From the NCBI GenBank assembly GCA_963930775.1, contig OZ005691.1, positions 124,001 to 188,000 of the forward strand: a stretch of DNA of 64,000 nucleotides, read 5' to 3'. The notes under the pieces are model-generated. The model was not told the origin of the DNA and did not search any database. It worked only from the letters and a program-made list of their open reading frames with translations. Of the stretch, positions 51,754-64,000 are shown piece after piece (positions within the stretch are counted from its first letter, which is position 1; every line of letters begins with the position of its first letter). The position numbers and the translations under genes were made by a program. This stretch comes from Cliona cf. orientalis (Eukaryota; Porifera; Demospongiae; Clionaida; Clionaidae).

Positions 51754-52228
51754 TCATTGTTGTTTTTTGTCTGATTCATCAGTTGCCAGTTCACTTTGTT
51801 GGCTTGCGTAGTTTAGTAACAAGAGGCCAAGGATGATTAGCGATGCCCCCAACCACCAGAGCAGGGCTAGACTCTCTCCAAACAGAACCATACCAAATAC
51901 AGCCTGAAGTGTCAAAGAAACAATGCAGTACATAAAACAAAATTAATTTTAGTATTACTATCATGGCATCAGGGAGTGCATGATCATCATTAATTATTTA
52001 TTTATGTTGCTTCTGATGGCATGCAATGTTAGGAGCATGAAATTATTAAAGGAGGGTGGTGCACGCACAAAAACTCCTCACCGAAAAGAAGAAATTGGCA
52101 GCACTGTTTGTGACGGTGGCCTGGACGGTCGAACTACATTTCTGAAGAGATTTGACAAACGTGGTCCACATCAGTGCATTGAATAGCACCATTAAAACTA
52201 TGCACACACCGCGGAGGGAAATAACAAT
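51754..52228 (-). CDS. TMEM42: Transmembrane protein 42 homologue, 5' end missing in assembly gap
   Basis: Two minus-strand exons are visible: 52228-52082 (starts in phase 0) and 51903-51754. Exon A reads IVISLRGVCIVLMVLFNALM, then WTTFVKSL, then SSTVQATVTNSAANFFFS. Exon B reads AVFGMVLFGESLALLWWLGA, then a hydrophobic helix SLIILGLLLLNYAS and a short polar tail. This is the TMEM42 pattern (RG.C...FNA.MW...K.L...S...ATV..SA.NF..SA.FG...FGE....WW.G). TMEM42 belongs with small EamA/DMT-like membrane proteins and has no firm function. About 60 N-terminal residues are missing; no exon for them lies between 52229 and the N run or after it, so they probably fall inside the gap. Confidence 0.88.
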
Positions 52229-52325
52229 CTGAAGAAGAGAGATAGCATGATACATAAAGTGGGCGTGGCTAATTACAGCCCGCGTGGTAAAATAGCTCAT
52301 GAGCTCGAGCTTACATAGGTACAGG

Positions 52326-52525
52326 NNNNNNNNNNNNNNNNNNNNNNNNNNNNNNNNNNNNNNNNNNNNNNNNNNNNNNNNNNNNNNNNNNNNNNNNNNN
52401 NNNNNNNNNNNNNNNNNNNNNNNNNNNNNNNNNNNNNNNNNNNNNNNNNNNNNNNNNNNNNNNNNNNNNNNNNNNNNNNNNNNNNNNNNNNNNNNNNNNN
52501 NNNNNNNNNNNNNNNNNNNNNNNNN
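52326..52525. other. Assembly gap, 200 N
   Basis: Exactly 200 N, a standard scaffolding spacer, so the true length is unknown. It separates TMEM42 from the M20 peptidase array. Confidence 0.99.
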
Positions 52526-52540
52526 GGCTTGTCATTCATC

Positions 52541-52560
52541 AGCGCTATATATATATAGCG
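52541..52560 (+). promoter_or_regulatory. TATA-rich palindrome upstream of the first M20 gene
   Basis: GCGCTATATATATATAGCGC is a perfect 20-bp palindrome 37 bp before the ATG of M20 copy 1. GGCGCGCTAT follows. It may act as the core promoter. The other copies have a different upstream sequence. Confidence 0.4.
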
Positions 52561-52596
52561 CGCTATCAGAGTGGCGCGCTATACAGCTAAGCAAAA

Positions 52597-53778
52597 ATGG
52601 CTGCAGATCTGAAGAAGCTATGCTCTTCAGCCATCGAGGAAAACGCGGAGGGTCTAGGAAAGCTTAGTGACGGAATATGGAGCAGCCCAGAACTAAACTT
52701 CAAGGAGCACAAGGCTCATGATCTGCTGACAGACTTTTTGGAGAAGAAAGAATTCTCTGTGGAGCGCTCCTACACTGGAATCGAGACAGCTTTCAGGGCG
52801 ACCTTTGGTTCTGGCAGGCCCAATGTGTGTGTGATATGTGAATACGATGCCCTGCCAGGGATTGGCCATGCCTGTGGACACAACCTGATAGCAGAGGCTG
52901 GAGTGGCAGCTGGTTTGGGTCTGAAAGCAGCTCTGGAATCGAGCAATGCTCCCAAAGGAAGACTCACTGTCATGGGCACTCCGGCTGAAGAGGGGGGAGG
53001 GGGGAAAGAATATCTTATCAGGAATGGTGCCTTCGAAGATGTCGATTTAGCGCTGATGGTTCATCCGGCACCCTACTCCACTACTAATCCACTTTTCAAT
53101 GATCGTACACAATTGGAAGTCACCTACACCGGCAAGGCGGCTCATGCAGCTGCCTTCCCCTGGGAGGGAGTGAACGCCCTGGATGCAGCCGTGATGGCCT
53201 ACACCTCCATCTCTGTCCTCAGACAACAGATGAAGCCAACTTGGAGGGTTCATGGGGTCATCACGAATGGAGGAGCCAAGCCAAACATCATCCCAGAGAA
53301 GGCTGTCATCGAATACTATGTTCGAGCACCGAATAAGACCGAGCTTGCCGTACTTCGAGAGAAAATGGAATCATGCTTTCAAGCAGCTGCTAAAGCCACC
53401 AACTGCCGCGTGGAAATCGTGGAGCCTAGCCCCACCTACTATGATGTAATCAATAATCCAATCTTGGCAAAACGTTTCGGTGAAAACTGGGGTGCTCTTG
53501 GTACTAAATTCGAGGATTGTATAAACACTTGTGCATCTACGGATATGGGGAATGTTTCGTATGCTGTTCCCTCCTTGCACCCCATGTTTGCCGTTGGATC
53601 AGGGTCAGAGTTCCTTCACACGAGAGAATTCACTGCCGTGGCCAACACACCAGAGGCACATGCTGAGACTTTGGTGGCTGCAAAGGCCATGGCACACACC
53701 TGCATCGATGTTCTCACAACAGATGGACTGCTAGAGGAGATTGTTAAGGTGTTTAAAGCTCGAGTTCAAGAACAGTAG
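52597..53778 (+). CDS. PM20D2: M20 family peptidase, PM20D2-like, copy 1
   Basis: Zinc-type amidohydrolase/dipeptidase of the M20A family. The vertebrate relative PM20D2 cleaves beta-alanyl-lysine and similar by-products of carnosine synthesis. It is intronless, 393 aa (human about 436). CEYDALPGIGHACGHN (81-96) holds the first metal-binding histidine. GTPAEEGGGG (127-136) holds the acidic pair. MVHPAP (154-159) and TGKAAHAAAFPWEG (178-191) open the dimerisation domain. NGGAKPNIIPE (224-234) follows, and STDMGNVSY with a later HTREF close the catalytic fold. No signal peptide is seen, so it is probably cytosolic. It is the most diverged of the five copies at its N terminus (MAADLKKLCSSAIEENAEGL) and in the region after MVHP. 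The true substrate is unknown. Confidence 0.9.
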   Translation: MAADLKKLCSSAIEENAEGLGKLSDGIWSSPELNFKEHKAHDLLTDFLEKKEFSVERSYTGIETAFRATFGSGRPNVCVICEYDALPGIGHACGHNLIAEAGVAAGLGLKAALESSNAPKGRLTVMGTPAEEGGGGKEYLIRNGAFEDVDLALMVHPAPYSTTNPLFNDRTQLEVTYTGKAAHAAAFPWEGVNALDAAVMAYTSISVLRQQMKPTWRVHGVITNGGAKPNIIPEKAVIEYYVRAPNKTELAVLREKMESCFQAAAKATNCRVEIVEPSPTYYDVINNPILAKRFGENWGALGTKFEDCINTCASTDMGNVSYAVPSLHPMFAVGSGSEFLHTREFTAVANTPEAHAETLVAAKAMAHTCIDVLTTDGLLEEIVKVFKARVQEQ

Positions 53779-54187
53779 AACTTCTATAAAATTTAATAAT
53801 ATTATTATGACATTATCATAATATCTATAGGAGAATTTAAATTTTGCACCATAAAAATTTTTAGCAGGATAATTAGGGGGGATGGGTGGACATTACATAG
53901 TGGGCACTAGCTCTTTTGTGAGAGAGCAGTAATTTGATCGCATTAGAAAATGTGCATGTTCACAATATTATGCCAATTTAAAGATGCATCACACCTCGGT
54001 CACACTATGCATGACATGTACAGTACAGTCATGATCATGTGCTCAACCTATCAATACCCACTGCAGTGCTATGCATATCATGTGATGATGATCACATGAT
54101 ATGCCAGCAGTGGGCATTGAGCCAGAGCATTGACATTAAAGACAGTGAATATATAATTATTATAACTAGCACTAGCATTTGGGCATC
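53779..54187. other. M20 intergenic spacer 1 with inverted repeat
   Basis: The 3' part (AACTTCTATAAAAT..., TTTGCACCATAAAA, GGGATGGGTGGACATT) is shared with the spacers after copies 2 and 3, so it was duplicated with the genes. A hairpin at about 54070-54104 pairs GCATATCATGTGAT with ATCACATGATATGC. Confidence 0.6.
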
Positions 54188-55372
54188 ATGGACAACGATT
54201 TGAAGAAGGTAGCCTCATCAACCATTGATGAGAACACAGAGGAACTGAAGGCAATTAGTGAGAAGATCTGGAGCTCACCAGAACTGTGCTACAAAGAGTA
54301 TAAGGCACATGATCTGCTGACTGACTTTTTGGAGAAGAAAGGATTCTCTGTGGAGCGCTCCTACACTGGAATTGAGACGGCCTTTAGGGCGACCTTTGGT
54401 TCTGGCAAGCCCAATGTGTGTGTGATATGTGAATACGATGCCCTGCCAGAGATCGGCCATGCCTGTGGACACAACCTGATAGCAGAGGCTGGAGTGGCAG
54501 CTGGTTTGGGTCTGAAAGCAGCTCTGGAATCGAGCAATGCACCCAAAGGAAGACTCACTGTCATGGGCACTCCTGCTGAAGAGGGAGGAGGAGGAAAGAT
54601 CAAGCTTATCAACAATGGAGCATTTGAAGATATCGACATAGCCATGATGGTCCACCCTGCTCCTCGTTCTGCAATTAAACCAATTTGTACCTGTATCTCT
54701 TCGCTACAAGTCACCTACACCGGCAAGGCGGCTCATGCAGCTGCTTTTCCCTGGGAGGGAGTGAACGCCCTGGATGCAGCTGTGATGGCCTACACCTCCA
54801 TCTCTGTCCTCAGACAACAGATGAAGCCGACTTGGAGGGTTCATGGGGTCATCACGAACGGAGGAGCCAAGCCAAACATCATCCCAGAGAAGGCTTCAAT
54901 GGAATACTACATCCGAGCACCAAACAAATCCGATTTGGCCCTGCTCAGAAATAAAGTAGATTGTTGCTTTGAGGCAGCTGCAAAGAGTACTGGATGTGAT
55001 GTGGAAATACTTGAAGATATGGCGGCCACATATTTGGATATAGCTAACAACTCAACACTTGCCAAGAAGTTTGGTGATAACTGGGGTGCTCTAGGAGCTA
55101 GCTTTGACGACATTTACGACATAGGTGGGTCTACAGACATGGGAAATGTGTCATATACTGTGCCCTCCATACACCCCTGCTATCAGATTGGTTCAGGATC
55201 AGAGGTCAACCATGCGAGGGAATTCACTGCCGTGGCCAACACACCAGAGGCACGTGCTGAGACTTTGGTGGCTGCAAAGGCCATGGCACACACCTGCATC
55301 GATGTGCTCACAACAGATGGACTGCTGGAGGAGATTATTGAAGTGTTCAAAGCTCGACTTCAAGAACAATAG
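54188..55372 (+). CDS. PM20D2: M20 family peptidase, PM20D2-like, copy 2
   Basis: Intronless, 394 aa from the ATG at 54188 (MDNDLKKVASSTIDENTEEL). All metal-binding and substrate motifs of copy 1 are kept (GHACGHN, GTPAEEGGGGK, MVHPAP, TGKAAHA, NGGAKPNIIPE, STDMGNVSY). The segment after MVHP reads RSAIKPICTCISSLQ, unlike copy 1. It is nearly identical to copy 3, and the preceding CTAGCATTTGGGCATC is also shared with copy 3, so the promoter was duplicated too. Confidence 0.9.
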   Translation: MDNDLKKVASSTIDENTEELKAISEKIWSSPELCYKEYKAHDLLTDFLEKKGFSVERSYTGIETAFRATFGSGKPNVCVICEYDALPEIGHACGHNLIAEAGVAAGLGLKAALESSNAPKGRLTVMGTPAEEGGGGKIKLINNGAFEDIDIAMMVHPAPRSAIKPICTCISSLQVTYTGKAAHAAAFPWEGVNALDAAVMAYTSISVLRQQMKPTWRVHGVITNGGAKPNIIPEKASMEYYIRAPNKSDLALLRNKVDCCFEAAAKSTGCDVEILEDMAATYLDIANNSTLAKKFGDNWGALGASFDDIYDIGGSTDMGNVSYTVPSIHPCYQIGSGSEVNHAREFTAVANTPEARAETLVAAKAMAHTCIDVLTTDGLLEEIIEVFKARLQEQ

Positions 55373-55809
55373 AACTTGTATAGCTACAATAGTAATGTTA
55401 TTATGATGCAATAATATTATGTCATATCTATAGGAGAAATTAAATTAAAATTTTTGCACCATAAAATTCTTAGCAGGAAAATTGAGGGATGGGTGGACAT
55501 TCCATAGTGTGGGCCCTAGCAATTTTGCAAGATTTAATTCCACTCGCGATTGAGCAAGCATAAAAAAGATTATGGATATGCAATGCCAAAGATGTGTGTA
55601 CACACCTTGTTCACTAATTATAATATACTGACAAGGGATATGCACACTATGCACAATGCTTGAACATGATCATCACAAGTCGTGATATGCATAGCACTGC
55701 AGTTAGTGGATACTGAGCTGGATGATAAAATTAAACCATGTGACTTATAAAGACAATGAACATTATAATAATTATAGTTATACGTAGCTAGCACTAGCAT
55801 TTGGGCATC
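55373..55809. other. M20 intergenic spacer 2
   Basis: Shares its 3'-flank motifs with spacers 1 and 3 and its 5'-flank motifs (CATAGCACTGCA, GCACTAGCATTTGGGCATC) with spacers 1 and 3. No separate gene. Confidence 0.6.
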
Positions 55810-56991
55810 ATGGACAACGATTTGAAGAAGGCAGCCTCGTCAACCATTGATGAGAACACAGAGGAATTGAAGACAATTAGTGAGAAGATCTGGAGCTCAC
55901 CAGAACTGTGCTACAAAGAACATAAAGCTCACGATCTGCTGACTGACTTTTTGGAGAAGAAAGGATTCTCTGTGGAGCGCTCCTACACTGGAATCGAGAC
56001 AGCCTTTAGGGCGACCTTTGGTTCTGGCAGGCCCAATGTGTGTGTGATATGTGAATACGATGCCCTGCCAGAGATCGGCCATGCCTGTGGACACAACCTG
56101 ATAGCAGAGGCTGGAGTGGCAGCTGGTTTGGGTCTGAAAGCAGCTCTGGAGTCGAGCAATGCTCCCAAAGGAAGACTCACTGTCATGGGCACTCCGGCTG
56201 AAGAGGGAGGAGGGGGGAAAATCAAGCTTATCAACAATGGTGCATTTGAAGATATCGATATAGCCATGATGGTCCACCCTGCTCCTCATTCTGCAATCAG
56301 ACTAATTTGTACTTCTATCTCTTCACTACAAGTCACCTACACTGGCAAGGCGGCTCATGCAGCTGCTTTTCCCTGGGAGGGAGTGAACGCCCTGGATGCA
56401 GCCGTGATGGCCTACACCTCCATCTCTGTCCTCAGACAACAGATGAAGCCAGCTTGGAGGGTCCATGGAATCATTACAAATGGAGGAGCCAAGCCAAACA
56501 TCATCCCAGAGAAGACTTCAATGGAATACTACATCCGAGCACCAAACAAATCCGATTTGGCTCTGCTCAGAAATAAAGTAGATTGTTGCTTTGAAGCAGC
56601 TGCTAAAAGTACCGGATGCGATGTGGAAATACTTGAAGACATGGCCCCACATTTGGATATAGCTAGCAACTTAACGCTTGCCAAGAAGTTTGGTGATAAC
56701 TGGGGTGCTCTAGGAGCTAGCTTTGACGACATTTACGAATTAGGTGGGTCTACAGACATGGGGAATGTGTCATATACCGTGCCCTCCATACACCCCTGCT
56801 ATCAGATTGGCTCAGGGTCAGAGGTCAATCACACGAGGGAATTCACTGCCGTGACCAACACGCCAGAGGCACATGCTGAGACTTTGGTGGCTGCAAAGGC
56901 CATGGCACACACCTGCATCGATGTGCTCACAACAGATGGACTGCTGGAGGAGATTATTGAAGTGTTCAAAGCTCGACTTCAAGAACAATAG
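55810..56991 (+). CDS. PM20D2: M20 family peptidase, PM20D2-like, copy 3
   Basis: Intronless, 393 aa from the ATG at 55810. Closest to copy 2 in both coding and flanking sequence; differences include HSAIRLICTSISSLQ after MVHPAP, and MAPHLDIASN in place of MAATYLDIANN. All catalytic motifs are intact. Confidence 0.9.
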   Translation: MDNDLKKAASSTIDENTEELKTISEKIWSSPELCYKEHKAHDLLTDFLEKKGFSVERSYTGIETAFRATFGSGRPNVCVICEYDALPEIGHACGHNLIAEAGVAAGLGLKAALESSNAPKGRLTVMGTPAEEGGGGKIKLINNGAFEDIDIAMMVHPAPHSAIRLICTSISSLQVTYTGKAAHAAAFPWEGVNALDAAVMAYTSISVLRQQMKPAWRVHGIITNGGAKPNIIPEKTSMEYYIRAPNKSDLALLRNKVDCCFEAAAKSTGCDVEILEDMAPHLDIASNLTLAKKFGDNWGALGASFDDIYELGGSTDMGNVSYTVPSIHPCYQIGSGSEVNHTREFTAVTNTPEAHAETLVAAKAMAHTCIDVLTTDGLLEEIIEVFKARLQEQ

Positions 56992-57423
56992 AACTTGTAT
57001 GGCTACGATAGTACCGTTATTATGATGCAATATTATGTCATATCTATAGTGAGAAATTAAATTAAAAATTTTTGCACCATAAAATTCTTAGCAGGATGAT
57101 TGAGTCAAACTTTGTGACTAGGGGATGGGTGGACATTCCATAGTGGACCCTTGCATGACTACAGTAATTATTTCCACTCAAGCAAGCATTAAAAAAATTT
57201 TAGACGTGCATGTTCACAATGCCAAAGATGTGTACACACCTCAATCAGAGTGATATAATATACTATTGGCAAGTAATAACAATGCTTGAACATGGTCATC
57301 ACATGCATAGCACTGCAATGGGTATTGAGCTATAGATGATAAAATCAAAGCATGTGACTTATAAAGACAATGAATATTAATATATACGTCGCTACCACTA
57401 GCATTAATATTATTTTAGGCATC
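56992..57423. other. M20 intergenic spacer 3
   Basis: Duplicated flank as in spacers 1 and 2, with small indels. An in-frame ATG at 57370 lies upstream of the homologous start of copy 4, but the residues it would add have no counterpart in the other copies. Confidence 0.55.
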
Positions 57424-58599
57424 ATGAACAACGATTTGAAGAAGGCGGCTTCGTCAACTATTGATGAGAGCACTGAGGAACTGAAGACAATTGGTGAGAA
57501 GATCTGGAGCTCACCAGAACTGTGCTACAAAGAACATAAAGCTCACGATCTGCTGACTGACTTTTTGGAGAAGAAAGGATTCTCTGTGGAGCGCTCCTAC
57601 ACTGGAATTGAGACAGCCTTTAGGGCGACCTTTGGTTCTGGCAGGCCCAATGTGTGTGTGATATGTGAATACGATGCCCTGCCAGAGATCGGCCATGCCT
57701 GTGGACACAACCTGATAGCAGAGGCCGGAGTGGCAGCTGGTTTGGGTCTGAAAGCAGCTCTGGAGTCGAGCAATGCTCCCAAAGGAAGACTCACTGTCAT
57801 GGGCACTCCGGCTGAAGAGGGAGGAGGGGGAAAAGAATATCTTATCCAAAATGGAGCATTTGAAGACGTTGACATAGCCATGATGGTCCACCCAACACCT
57901 CATTCTGCAGTCAGAGCAATTTGGAATTGTGTAACTTCACTGAAAATCACCTACACCGGCAAGGCGGCTCACGCAGCTGCCTTTCCCTGGGAGGGAGTGA
58001 ATGCCCTGGATGCAGCCGTGATGGCCTACACCTCCATCTCTGTCCTCAGACAACAGATGAAGCCAGCTTGGAGGGTTCATGGGGTCATCACGAATGGAGG
58101 AGCCAAGCCAAACATCATCCCAGAGAAGACTTCAATGGAATACTACATCCGAGCACCAAGCAAATCTGATTTGGCCTTGCTCAGAAATAAAGTTGATTGT
58201 TGCTTTGAGGCAGCTGCAAAGAGTACTGGTTGCAGTGTGGAAATAATTGAAGAAATGCGCCCATATTGGGATATCGCTAACAACCCAACGCTTGCCAAGA
58301 AGTTTGGTGAAAACTGGGGTGCTCTCGGAGCTAGCTTTGACGACATTTACGACATACGTGCATCTACAGACATGGGGAATGTGTCATATACCGTGCCATC
58401 CATACACCCCATCTATCAGATTGGCTCAGGGTCAGAGGTCAATCACACGAGGGAATTCACTGCTGTGGCCAACACACCAGAGGCACATGCTGAGACTTTG
58501 GTGGCTGCAAAGGCCATGGCACACACCTGCATCGATGTGCTCAAAACAGATGGACTGCTGGATGAGATTAAAAAGACATTTAAGGATCAAACCCAATAG
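57424..58599 (+). CDS. PM20D2: M20 family peptidase, PM20D2-like, copy 4
   Basis: Intronless, 391 aa from the ATG at 57424, chosen by alignment to copies 2 and 3 (MNNDLKKAASSTIDESTEEL); a 54-nt longer in-frame start at 57370 exists. Motifs intact: GHACGHN, GTPAEEGGGGK, MVHPTP, TGKAAHA, NGGAKPNIIPE, STDMGNVSY. The segment after MVHP is HSAVRAIWNCVTSLK, shared in type with copy 5. Its C terminus ends KKTFKDQTQ instead of FKARLQEQ, again like copy 5, so copies 4 and 5 form a second subgroup. Confidence 0.9.
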   Translation: MNNDLKKAASSTIDESTEELKTIGEKIWSSPELCYKEHKAHDLLTDFLEKKGFSVERSYTGIETAFRATFGSGRPNVCVICEYDALPEIGHACGHNLIAEAGVAAGLGLKAALESSNAPKGRLTVMGTPAEEGGGGKEYLIQNGAFEDVDIAMMVHPTPHSAVRAIWNCVTSLKITYTGKAAHAAAFPWEGVNALDAAVMAYTSISVLRQQMKPAWRVHGVITNGGAKPNIIPEKTSMEYYIRAPSKSDLALLRNKVDCCFEAAAKSTGCSVEIIEEMRPYWDIANNPTLAKKFGENWGALGASFDDIYDIRASTDMGNVSYTVPSIHPIYQIGSGSEVNHTREFTAVANTPEAHAETLVAAKAMAHTCIDVLKTDGLLDEIKKTFKDQTQ

Positions 58600-58741
58600 T
58601 ATAGTCAGGTAGAGAACAATTATTTTGCTGAACAATTATTATAGCAGGACATGACATGGTCGCCGGGGCCGGAATGCGCATGCGCATAGTCTCGTGAGAA
58701 TACGGTAGTTAGTGGGTGTGTCTCGAACAGCACATGAAAAG

Positions 58742-59922
58742 ATGCCAGACAAGGAATTGAAGAAGGTAGCCTCATCAACCATTGATGAGACCACAGAGGA
58801 ACTGAAGGTAATTGGTGAGAAGATCTGGAGCTCACCAGAACTGTGCTACAAAGAGCATAAAGCTCATGATCTGCTGACTGAATTTTTGGAGAAGAAAGGA
58901 TTCTCTGTGGAGCGCTCCTACACTGGAATCGAGACGGCCTTTAGGGCGACCTTTGGTTCTGGCAGGCCCAATGTGTGTGTGATATGTGAATACGATGCCC
59001 TGCCAGAGATTGGCCATGCCTGTGGACACAACCTGATAGCAGAGGCTGGAGTGGCAGCTGGTTTGGGTCTGAAAGCAGCTCTGGAGTCAAGCAATGCTCC
59101 CAAAGGAAGACTCACTGTCGTGGGCACTCCGGCTGAAGAGGGAGGAGGAGAAAAGTCCACCTTATCAGGAATGGAGCATTTGATGATATCGACATAGCCA
59201 TGATGGTCCACCCTACACCATTTTCTGCAGTCAAGGCGATTTGGAATTGTATCTCTTCATTACGAGTCACCTACACCGGCAAGGCGGCTCACGCAGCTGC
59301 CTTTCCCTGGGAGGGAGTGAATGCCCTGGATGCAGCTGTGATGGCCTACACCTCCATCTCTGTCCTCAGACAACAAATAAAGCCAACTTGGAGGGTTCAT
59401 GGGGTCATCACGAACGGAGGAGCCAAGCCAAACATCATCCCAGAGAAAGCCGTCTTGGAATTTAACTTTCGAACTCCAAGCATATCTGAACAAGAGTCAC
59501 TCAGTAAGAAAGTCAACAGCTGCTTTGAAGCAGCTGCGAAGGCTACAAACTGCAGCATGGAGATTGTTGAGCTGATGCCTACGTATTTTGAAGTCTTGAA
59601 TAATCCAACACTTGCCAAGAAGTTTGGTGAAAACTGGGGTGCTCTAGGAGCTAGCTTTGACGACATTTACGACATACGTGCATCTACAGACATGGGAAAT
59701 GTGTCGTATACTGTGCCCTCCATACACCCCTGCTATCAAATTGGCTCGGGATCAGAGCGCAATCACACAAGGGAGTTTACTGCTATATCTAATACACCAG
59801 AGGCACATGCTGAGACTTTGGTGGCTGCAAAGGCCATGGCACACACCTGCATCGATGTGCTCACAACAGATGGACTGCTGGAGGAGATTAAGAAAACATT
59901 CAAGGATCAAACCACTAACTAG
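58742..59922 (+). pseudogene. PM20D2: M20 family peptidase, PM20D2-like, copy 5, frameshifted
   Basis: Starts at the ATG at 58742 (MPDKELKKVASSTIDETTEE). It aligns to the other copies to GTPAEEGGG, where one G is missing in the GGAGGAGGAGAAAAG run near 59145-59155 relative to GGAGGAGGGGGAAAAG in copy 4. The first frame then ends at 59197 after 24 codons of unrelated sequence, and the homologous frame resumes (VHPTPFSAVKAIWNCISSLR) to a normal stop at 59922. Everything else is intact, with few other changes. It is therefore either a very young pseudogene or a base-call/assembly error in a purine run. The upstream region (GGAATGCGCATGCGCATAG) differs from copies 2-4. Confidence 0.8.
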
Positions 59923-60285
59923 CAAGATTCCAATAAAATTATAATTACATCACAGTAACAACTGTGCACTACATACAGTAACTTTAAGAATGAAATGTAT
60001 ATTATTACACAGAGATCATGAATTATTATAATTACTGGTATTAAATAATCAATTATTAATGCAAAAAAAGGAGAAGTTTGAGGAGAAAAAGTTTGGATGT
60101 TAGATACCAGCAGGCAGAGTTTAGCTAAGCTGTACTGTTCGAAAAAAAATTGGTCCAGAAATTTATAGTTTCTAGAGTTCATTAATGTTGCTAGTGTAGA
60201 CGCATGAGTGAGTTAGTGGGAAAAACTAATCAGGAAAAAACAGTTTTGTGCTATATACAGTACGGACCGTTTCCTGCAAGTGAGG
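59923..60285. other. Convergent intergenic region, M20 copy 5 / PRPF4B
   Basis: 363 bp of AT-rich sequence between two 3' ends. No gene seen. Confidence 0.5.

Positions 60286-64000
<3,715 letters not shown>

Noticed and set aside
52693-59666. Minus-strand frames of 65-130 codons across the M20 array
   Set aside because: They are antisense shadows repeated in each duplicate, with no independent homology.

Overview
The window is a stretch of animal nuclear DNA. Genes are split by short spliceosomal introns, the intergenic DNA is AT-rich and crowded with small inverted-repeat elements, and a run of exactly 200 N marks a scaffold join. The gene set (KIF15, PRPF4B, TMEM42, KIAA1143, COX4, DECR1), the very small introns, the Helitron protein remnant and the many foldback elements suggest an early-branching marine invertebrate, most likely a demosponge. 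That assignment is inference, not proof.

Layout. 0.43-9.29 kb is a tandem array of nine units of about 0.99 kb with no convincing gene. 9.3-35.4 kb is mostly non-coding: nested and foldback elements, microsatellites, poly-G/poly-C tracts, a decayed Helitron fragment, two copies of a 1.7-1.9 kb duplicated segment, and a few isolated gene pieces (an uncharacterised 3' exon at 12.5 kb, a possible two-exon gene at 31.0 kb, two 5' exons of a BTB protein at 32.0-32.8 kb). 35.4-52.3 kb is a dense housekeeping block: KIAA1143 (-), KIF15 (+, 28 exons), COX4 (-), DECR1 (+), TMEM42 (-, its first exon probably lost in the gap). 52.6-59.9 kb is a tandem family of five intronless M20 peptidases (PM20D2-like), the fifth with a frameshift. 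60.3-64.0 kb is the 3' part of the PRPF4B kinase gene (-), which runs off the right edge.

How the genes relate. Two head-to-head pairs share short promoters: KIAA1143/KIF15 (249 bp, with an E2F-like site) and COX4/DECR1 (153 bp, with a perfect NRF-1 consensus; both encode mitochondrial proteins). KIAA1143, KIF15 and TMEM42 are also neighbours on human chromosome 3p21.31, with KIAA1143 and KIF15 head-to-head there too, so this looks like very old conserved microsynteny. KIF15 was assembled exon by exon from splice sites and stays in frame throughout (1512 aa). It contains one U12-type intron that appears to end in AA, and one 225-nt intron made almost entirely of GA repeat that is open in frame and would encode Arg-Glu repeats if retained.
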